64,000 nucleotides of DNA from UBA6107 sp964459385 (GTDB lineage Bacteria; Chloroflexota; Anaerolineae; Anaerolineales; Anaerolineaceae). The translations under genes and the position numbers were made by a program. The stretch's first letter is position 1, and each line of letters opens with the position of its first letter. The DNA lies in the NCBI GenBank assembly GCA_964459385.1, contig CAYWLG010000001.1:62001-126000 (forward strand), in the 5' to 3' direction. Positions 59,916-64,000 of this stretch are shown here, piece after piece. Below the pieces are notes generated by a model. That model saw only the letters and a list, made by a program, of their open reading frames with translations. It did no database searches and was not told the origin of the DNA.

Positions 59916-61535
59916 CTATTTTGCAAAACTCAGCCAAAGATATCCATAAGGGGTAAGGGTAAACTGGGTAACCACCCAATCGCTGCTGGCAGAGTAGCCT
60001 TTAAAAAGATCCGTGTAGCGAGTGGATAGGTCAGTTGGCAGTGACAAGGTAAAATCGAGCGTCTGGTCGCTTAAGTTAAAAGCGGCCAAAATCTGCTCCT
60101 TGTCGTCGCTGCGCCAGAAAGCAGCAATGGCGGTGCTGCCGGTTTCGATCCACTCGAGGCTGTGCGAGGCCAGCGCCGGATGCGCTTTGCGCAGCTCGAT
60201 CAGATGCCGGTTGAACTGCCAGAGAGAGGCCTCATCGTTCATTTGAGCGGCCACGTTGACTTCATCTGGTGCATAGGGTGCCTGGTGGATGATGGGCAGG
60301 TAGGGTTTTTCGGCCTCGGTGAAACCGGCATTGCGCGCATCGGACCATTGCATGGGGGTGCGCAGTCCATTGCGGTCGAAAAGACTGATGTCGTCGCCCA
60401 TGCCGATCTCATCGCCATAGTAAATAAAGGGGGAGCCGGGCAGCGAGAAGAGCAGCACATTCATCAGCTCCAGCTTGCGGCGGTCGTTGTCGAGCAGCGG
60501 GGTGAGGCGGCGGCGAATGCCCAGATTGATGCGCTGGCCCGGTTGAGGGGAATAACTCTCCCACATGAAGCGGCGCTCTTCGTTTGAAACCATTTCGAGG
60601 GTCAACTCATCGTGATTGCGCAGAAAGCTGCCCCACTGGCAATCGGCCGGGATCTGCGGCAGTTGTTCGAGCGCCCAGCGAATAGGAGTGGCGTCACTCT
60701 GTTTGAGGGCCATGTACATGCGCGGCATGATGGGAAAATTAAAGGCCATGTGAAACTCACTGCCGCCGCCGAAGTAGGCATAAACATCCTGCGGCCACTG
60801 GTTGGCTTCACAGATCAACACCTTGTCACTCGATTGCTCATCCAAAAACCGGCGAAGTTCTTTGAGAATGGCGTGCGTTTCGGGCAGATTCTCACAACTG
60901 GTACCCTCCCGTTCGATCAGATAGGGTACGGCATCTACCCTGAAGCCGTCGATGCCCTTTTGCAGCCAGAATCGCACCACCTGTTTCATTTCGGCGATCA
61001 CGGCCGGGTTGTCATAGTTCAGGTCGGGCTGGCAGGTGTAAAAACGGTGCCAGTAGTATTCGCCCGTGGCCTCGTTCCAGGTCCAGTTGGAGCGTTCGGT
61101 GTCTAAAAAGATGATGCGGGCGCCGGCATATTTCTGGTCGTCCTGGCTCCAGACGTAGTAGTTGTGGTAGGGCGATGTTTTATCGGCGCGGGCAGCCTGG
61201 AACCAGGGGTGTTCGTCGGAGGTGTGATTCATCACCAGATCCATCACGATCTTGAGGCCGCGCTGGTGGGCCTGAGCGATCAGGCGTTCAAAGTCGTCCA
61301 ACGAACCGAGATCGGGGTGGATGCTGCAAAAATCTGAAATGTCGTAGCCATCGTCTTTGCGCGGCGAGGCATAGATGGGCAGCAGCCACAGGCAATCTAC
61401 GCCGAGTTCTTTCAGGTAATCGAGTTTTTCGATCAACCCGGCCAGATCGCCAATGCCGTCGCCGTTGCCGTCATAAAAAGACCGCACCGAGACTTCGTAA
61501 AAAACCGCGTTTTGATACCAATATTGAAAGGCCAT
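59916..61535 (-). CDS. treS: Trehalose synthase (maltose alpha-D-glucosyltransferase), GH13
   Basis: A 539-residue GH13 enzyme that interconverts maltose and trehalose. The N-terminal pattern WYQNAVFYEVSVRSFYDGNG and the MDLVMNHTSDEHPWF segment are characteristic of TreS. Catalytic residues are Asp in GFRVDAVPY near residue 200, Glu in LICEANQWP near residue 240 and Asp in LRNHDELTLE near residue 308. No signal peptide, so cytoplasmic. Other GH13_16 members include alpha-glucosidases, so trehalose synthase is likely rather than certain. It lies 13 bases after the MalG-type permease, so it is the enzyme of that importer operon. A good Shine-Dalgarno is lacking. Confidence 0.88.
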   Translation of the reverse strand: MAFQYWYQNAVFYEVSVRSFYDGNGDGIGDLAGLIEKLDYLKELGVDCLWLLPIYASPRKDDGYDISDFCSIHPDLGSLDDFERLIAQAHQRGLKIVMDLVMNHTSDEHPWFQAARADKTSPYHNYYVWSQDDQKYAGARIIFLDTERSNWTWNEATGEYYWHRFYTCQPDLNYDNPAVIAEMKQVVRFWLQKGIDGFRVDAVPYLIEREGTSCENLPETHAILKELRRFLDEQSSDKVLICEANQWPQDVYAYFGGGSEFHMAFNFPIMPRMYMALKQSDATPIRWALEQLPQIPADCQWGSFLRNHDELTLEMVSNEERRFMWESYSPQPGQRINLGIRRRLTPLLDNDRRKLELMNVLLFSLPGSPFIYYGDEIGMGDDISLFDRNGLRTPMQWSDARNAGFTEAEKPYLPIIHQAPYAPDEVNVAAQMNDEASLWQFNRHLIELRKAHPALASHSLEWIETGSTAIAAFWRSDDKEQILAAFNLSDQTLDFTLSLPTDLSTRYTDLFKGYSASSDWVVTQFTLTPYGYLWLSFAK

Positions 61536-61548
61536 GAGCTGTGTAGAA

Positions 61549-62763
61549 CTATCCTTTCACCGAGCCGGCAAGCAGGCCGCGCACGAAGTATTTCTGGAAG
61601 GCGAAGAAAACGAACATCGGGATCAAGAAGGACAGGAAGGCCGCCCCGGTGAGGATGTGCCAGTTGGCGCCGCGTGGATCGATCAGGTTGGTGATCTGCA
61701 CGGTGAGCACCGGGTGGCTGGAAAGGAAGATCTTGGCCACCAAAAAATCGTTCCAGACCCAGAGGAACTGGAAGATGCCCAGTGAGGCAATGGCCGGCAC
61801 CGAAAGCGGCAGGGCCAGCTTGGTGAAGGCTTTCCAGTGATTGGCGCCATCCAAATAGGCCGATTCAAAGATCTCTTTGGGCAGCGAACCCATAAAGTTG
61901 CGCATCAAATAGATGGCATAGGGCAGGCCAAAACCGGTGTGGAAGAGCCAGATGCCGAAGAAAGAGCCCTGCATGCCCAGCGCGGTATAGAGGCGGGAGA
62001 TCGGCACCAGGGTCATCTGCAGGGGCACGATCTGCAAACCGACCAGCAAAGCGAACATCCACTGGCGGCCTTTAAAATCGAGCCAGGCGAAGGCAAAGGC
62101 GGCAAAGGCAGCCAGGAAGACCACCAGCAAAGTGGTGGGGATGGTGACGATCAGGGTGTTCAAAAAGGCCGCCCCCATGCCCTCGGGGTTCAACAGGTCG
62201 GATGCATTACATTTGAACTTGACGAGCACAGAATTGGCACCCGTTTGGCAATCGCTCAGATAACTGTCGGTGCCCTTGTACCCTACCAGCGCATCGGCGT
62301 AGTTGTTCAGGGTCAGATTCAGGCCGCCGCTGCTTTGGGAAGAAATTCCCTGCATATAGGTGAGCACATTCGAAAGCACAGCCAGACTCTCGTTAGGGTT
62401 CTGGGGTAAGGGCGTGTCTTTTAAGTGAGGCTCGCCGTTGATATCCTGTTTGAGCATGGCCAGCAGTTGGTATGAACGGGTGTACTGGTTGACCACAGTG
62501 GGGTCAGAAAGGTCGATCTGCGGCAGCGCGTCGCCGTTGGCACCGTGGCACGAAGCGCAGTAGGTGGTGTACTCGGCTTCGCCCTCGATCTTTTTGGGCG
62601 ACAGCACGGTCCACCAGCCGCTGGTGCGCACATCTTCTTTATCGCGGAAGGAGGTGACGAAGAGGCCCAGTGTGGGCAACACCCAGAGGATGCACATGAT
62701 GATCAGCGCCAGATTGATGGGCAGTGAGCGGAAAATTCGATTCAGGTTGCGCAGCGGTCTCAT
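61549..62763 (-). CDS. MalG-type sugar ABC permease with nested cytochrome c domain
   Basis: A 404-residue CUT1 permease. The MalG parts are intact: membrane segment 1 at about 17-37, SFRDKEDVRTSGWW after it, FLNTLIVTIP at 200-209, the EAA loop (FESAYLDGANHWKAF) and the end LLAGSVKG. The first extracytoplasmic loop is about 130 residues longer than in the paralogue at 15908-16732. It holds CASCH (Cys69, Cys72, His73), the attachment motif of c-type heme, in a cytochrome-c-like sequence (EYTTYCASCHGANGDALPQ ... LSNVLTYMQG). His113 (EPHLKD) is a possible sixth ligand in place of the usual Met. Two further cysteines (172, 185) may form a disulfide. The start overlaps the MalF-type gene by ATGA. 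Confidence 0.93.
   Translation of the reverse strand: MRPLRNLNRIFRSLPINLALIIMCILWVLPTLGLFVTSFRDKEDVRTSGWWTVLSPKKIEGEAEYTTYCASCHGANGDALPQIDLSDPTVVNQYTRSYQLLAMLKQDINGEPHLKDTPLPQNPNESLAVLSNVLTYMQGISSQSSGGLNLTLNNYADALVGYKGTDSYLSDCQTGANSVLVKFKCNASDLLNPEGMGAAFLNTLIVTIPTTLLVVFLAAFAAFAFAWLDFKGRQWMFALLVGLQIVPLQMTLVPISRLYTALGMQGSFFGIWLFHTGFGLPYAIYLMRNFMGSLPKEIFESAYLDGANHWKAFTKLALPLSVPAIASLGIFQFLWVWNDFLVAKIFLSSHPVLTVQITNLIDPRGANWHILTGAAFLSFLIPMFVFFAFQKYFVRGLLAGSVKG
62323..62595 (-). other. Cytochrome c-like insertion within the permease gene
   Basis: Residues ~57-147 of the permease, between the MalG-typical WWTVLSPKK and LTLNNYADAL. The reading frame is continuous and base composition is like the rest of the operon. 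The CXXCH codons lie at 62545-62559. The insertion is on the extracytoplasmic side by standard MalG topology (N-terminus inside), the compartment where the Ccm system attaches heme. Confidence 0.85.
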
Positions 62764-63668
62764 CGCATCTCCTCCTGTTTTCTGAAGCGGCGAATGTTGA
62801 CGATCATGATGGGGATCATCAGCGAAATGAGCAGCACGGCGATCGCCATCGAACGGCCGGTGTCAGTAACGATCAGCTTGAACATGCGGTTGGCGATCAC
62901 TTCGGTACCATAATTGCCGCCCGTCATGACGAACACGATATCGAAGATCTTGAGCACGTTGATGATCATGGTTGTGGTGACCACCACGATGGTGGGCATG
63001 ATAAGCGGGATGGTGATCTGCCAGAAACTTTGCCAGGGGGTAGCGCCATCGACCTGAGCGGCTTCGATTACCTCAGAGGGCAGCCCTTTGATGGCCGCCG
63101 AGAGGATGGTCATGCAGAAACCCGCCCACAGCCAAACGCCCACGATCATGAGGGCGAAGTTATTGACAGGCTGGGTGCTGAGCCAGGCCACCGGCTGAGC
63201 GCCAAAACTGGTGATGATGGCGTTAAGCAAGCCGGTTTGAGCCCCGCCACCGCTGCGAATGGAATAAACGAATTGCCAGATAATGCCTGCGCCCACAAAA
63301 GAGATGGCCATGGGCATAAAGATGATGGCCTTAGCGATCTTCTCGTAACGCACCCGCTCGGCCAGGATGGCAAAGAACAGCCCTGCTGCCACCGTGGCTG
63401 GCACCATCAAGATGAGCCAGAGCGCGTTGTTACGCAGCGCGGTGGTCATATCGGTGTTGGTGAGGGCATAGCGGTAGTTCTCAAAAATACCCCAGCAGGG
63501 CTGGCCTGCGACACAAGAAGTGGCGGCCGAGGTCGTGCCCGTGCGATCCATGAAGCTCAGCACCATCGTGTTGAGGGTGGGGTAAACGATGAATATTAAC
63601 ATGATCAATAATGCCGGAAACAGATACAACCAGGGGGTCCAACGACCTTGCTTCATAATTGAGGACAT
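62760..63668 (-). CDS. CUT1 sugar ABC transporter, MalF-type permease
   Basis: A 302-residue permease with six membrane segments and the EAA loop (IEAAQVDGATPWQSFWQITI). The first extracytoplasmic loop contains a cysteine pair (SCVAGQPCWG), a possible disulfide facing the cytochrome-containing loop of the partner subunit. I chose the ATG at 63668 because AGGAAGGTG lies upstream; ATGs six codons earlier and four codons later are alternatives. The stop overlaps the MalG-type start by four bases, so the two are made in step. Confidence 0.92.
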   Translation of the reverse strand: MSSIMKQGRWTPWLYLFPALLIMLIFIVYPTLNTMVLSFMDRTGTTSAATSCVAGQPCWGIFENYRYALTNTDMTTALRNNALWLILMVPATVAAGLFFAILAERVRYEKIAKAIIFMPMAISFVGAGIIWQFVYSIRSGGGAQTGLLNAIITSFGAQPVAWLSTQPVNNFALMIVGVWLWAGFCMTILSAAIKGLPSEVIEAAQVDGATPWQSFWQITIPLIMPTIVVVTTTMIINVLKIFDIVFVMTGGNYGTEVIANRMFKLIVTDTGRSMAIAVLLISLMIPIMIVNIRRFRKQEEMR

Positions 63669-63694
63669 CAGGCACCTTCCTACCAAATGAAGAT

Positions 63695-63730
63695 GATCCT
63701 GGAGCCTGCATTAAAGCAGACCCCAGGATC
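63695..63730 (-). other. Hairpin between the solute-binding protein and MalF genes
   Basis: GATCCTGG and CCAGGATC pair at the base, with an inner CTGC/GCAG. No T tail follows on the minus strand. Such structures between malE and malF often stabilise the abundant binding-protein message; here that is inference. Confidence 0.55.
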
Positions 63731-63742
63731 TTTACTTTGTGA

Positions 63743-64000
63743 CTATTGTTGTCCAGCTACCACTGCGTCGAGGGCGGTTTGGATATCTCCACCCTGAACA
63801 ACAGAGATAATGGCTTTCCATTCGTTATCGCCAAACGGAGCCGGGATGGTGTCGCCCAGATCGGGGGTGAAACCAGTGGCATTGGCAAGAGCTGCGGCTT
63901 TCTTGGTGAGCTGCGGATCGGTGTACTGATCGGTGGCTTTCATGTTCGGAGAAAGATCGAAGCCGGCTTTGGCCCAGGCAGCGGCGCCATCGGCACTGGT
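63743..64000 (-). CDS. Sugar ABC solute-binding protein, C-terminal part
   Basis: The gene runs off the end of the window; 85 C-terminal residues are visible and the frame is open to base 64000. The sequence (QYTDPQLTKKAAALANATGF, then DNEWKAIISVVQGGDIQTALD) is the C-terminal helix region of a family 1 extracellular solute-binding protein. The signal peptide and lipobox are outside. Position before malF-malG-treS gives it the role of substrate receptor of that importer, probably for an alpha-glucoside such as maltose or trehalose. Confidence 0.85.
   Translation of the reverse strand, partial: TSADGAAAWAKAGFDLSPNMKATDQYTDPQLTKKAAALANATGFTPDLGDTIPAPFGDNEWKAIISVVQGGDIQTALDAVVAGQQ

Noticed and set aside
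62724..63599. 291-codon ORF opposite the MalF-type gene
   Set aside because: His/Asp/Gly-rich translation typical of an antisense frame; the minus-strand permease is certain.
1..64000. CRISPR arrays, transposases, phage genes
   Set aside because: No evenly spaced direct repeats and no such protein families were seen in any frame.

Overview
The window is a gene-dense bacterial chromosome segment. I infer a Chloroflexota genome, most likely class Anaerolineae. The inference rests on the combination of a fused alpha-beta glycyl-tRNA synthetase, a CIRCE-controlled hrcA-grpE-dnaK-dnaJ operon, CUT1 sugar ABC importers with LacI control, NBR1-Ig-like lipoproteins, LysM-M23 peptidases with a Pro/Thr-poor membrane anchor, and many lipoproteins with LSAC or LAAC lipoboxes. 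It is a gene-content inference only; there is no rRNA in the window. I see no tRNA, rRNA, transposase, integrase or CRISPR array. No gene-free stretch exceeds about 260 bases.

Layout. 1-12.2 kb holds housekeeping genes: the end of a sulfite-oxidase-type molybdoenzyme, a 56-residue two-helix membrane protein, glyQS, a lipoprotein HtrA-like protease, dnaG-rpoD, rho, and a LysM-M23 peptidase overlapping rho by one base. 12.3-19.5 kb is an AT-richer carbohydrate cluster: LacI regulator, solute-binding lipoprotein, two permeases, a GH13_18 sucrose-phosphorylase-like enzyme and a CE7 acetyl esterase. Matching TGAAAnnnnTTTCA operators lie in front of lacI and of the transporter. 19.6-24.3 kb (minus strand) carries priA, a MEMO-family protein and a second LysM-M23 peptidase. 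24.4-33.7 kb carries the heat-shock operon running into prmA, then coaE with a C-terminal extension, cdaA and cdaR (cyclic di-AMP synthesis). 33.7-43 kb carries a polymer-forming/bactofilin-type membrane protein, der, lepB, a zinc-finger protein, a UPF0316 protein, alpha-glucan phosphorylase, a GH1 glycosidase and DegV.

43.6-51.7 kb is a system I cytochrome c maturation operon: ccmE, ccmF, ccmH, ccmG, a CcmI-like zinc-ribbon protein, a diheme cytochrome lipoprotein, ccmA, ccmB, ccmC and a 35-residue ccmD-like gene. Most junctions are 1-4 base overlaps. Its CcmE is of the Cys-x3-Tyr type rather than the usual His type. 51.7-59.8 kb holds a DMT transporter, two secreted or lipoprotein envelope proteins, a membrane GGDEF protein, a GNAT, an Elp3-like enzyme, a methyltransferase and a small HTH regulator.

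59.9-64 kb (minus strand) is a second sugar importer operon ending in trehalose synthase (treS). Its MalG-type permease is 404 residues, against 274 for the paralogue at 15.9 kb. The whole 130-residue excess lies in the first extracytoplasmic loop and contains a CASCH c-type heme motif. A predicted cytochrome c domain nested inside a sugar ABC permease, in a genome that also encodes the heme-attachment machinery about 11 kb away, is the most unusual feature of the window.
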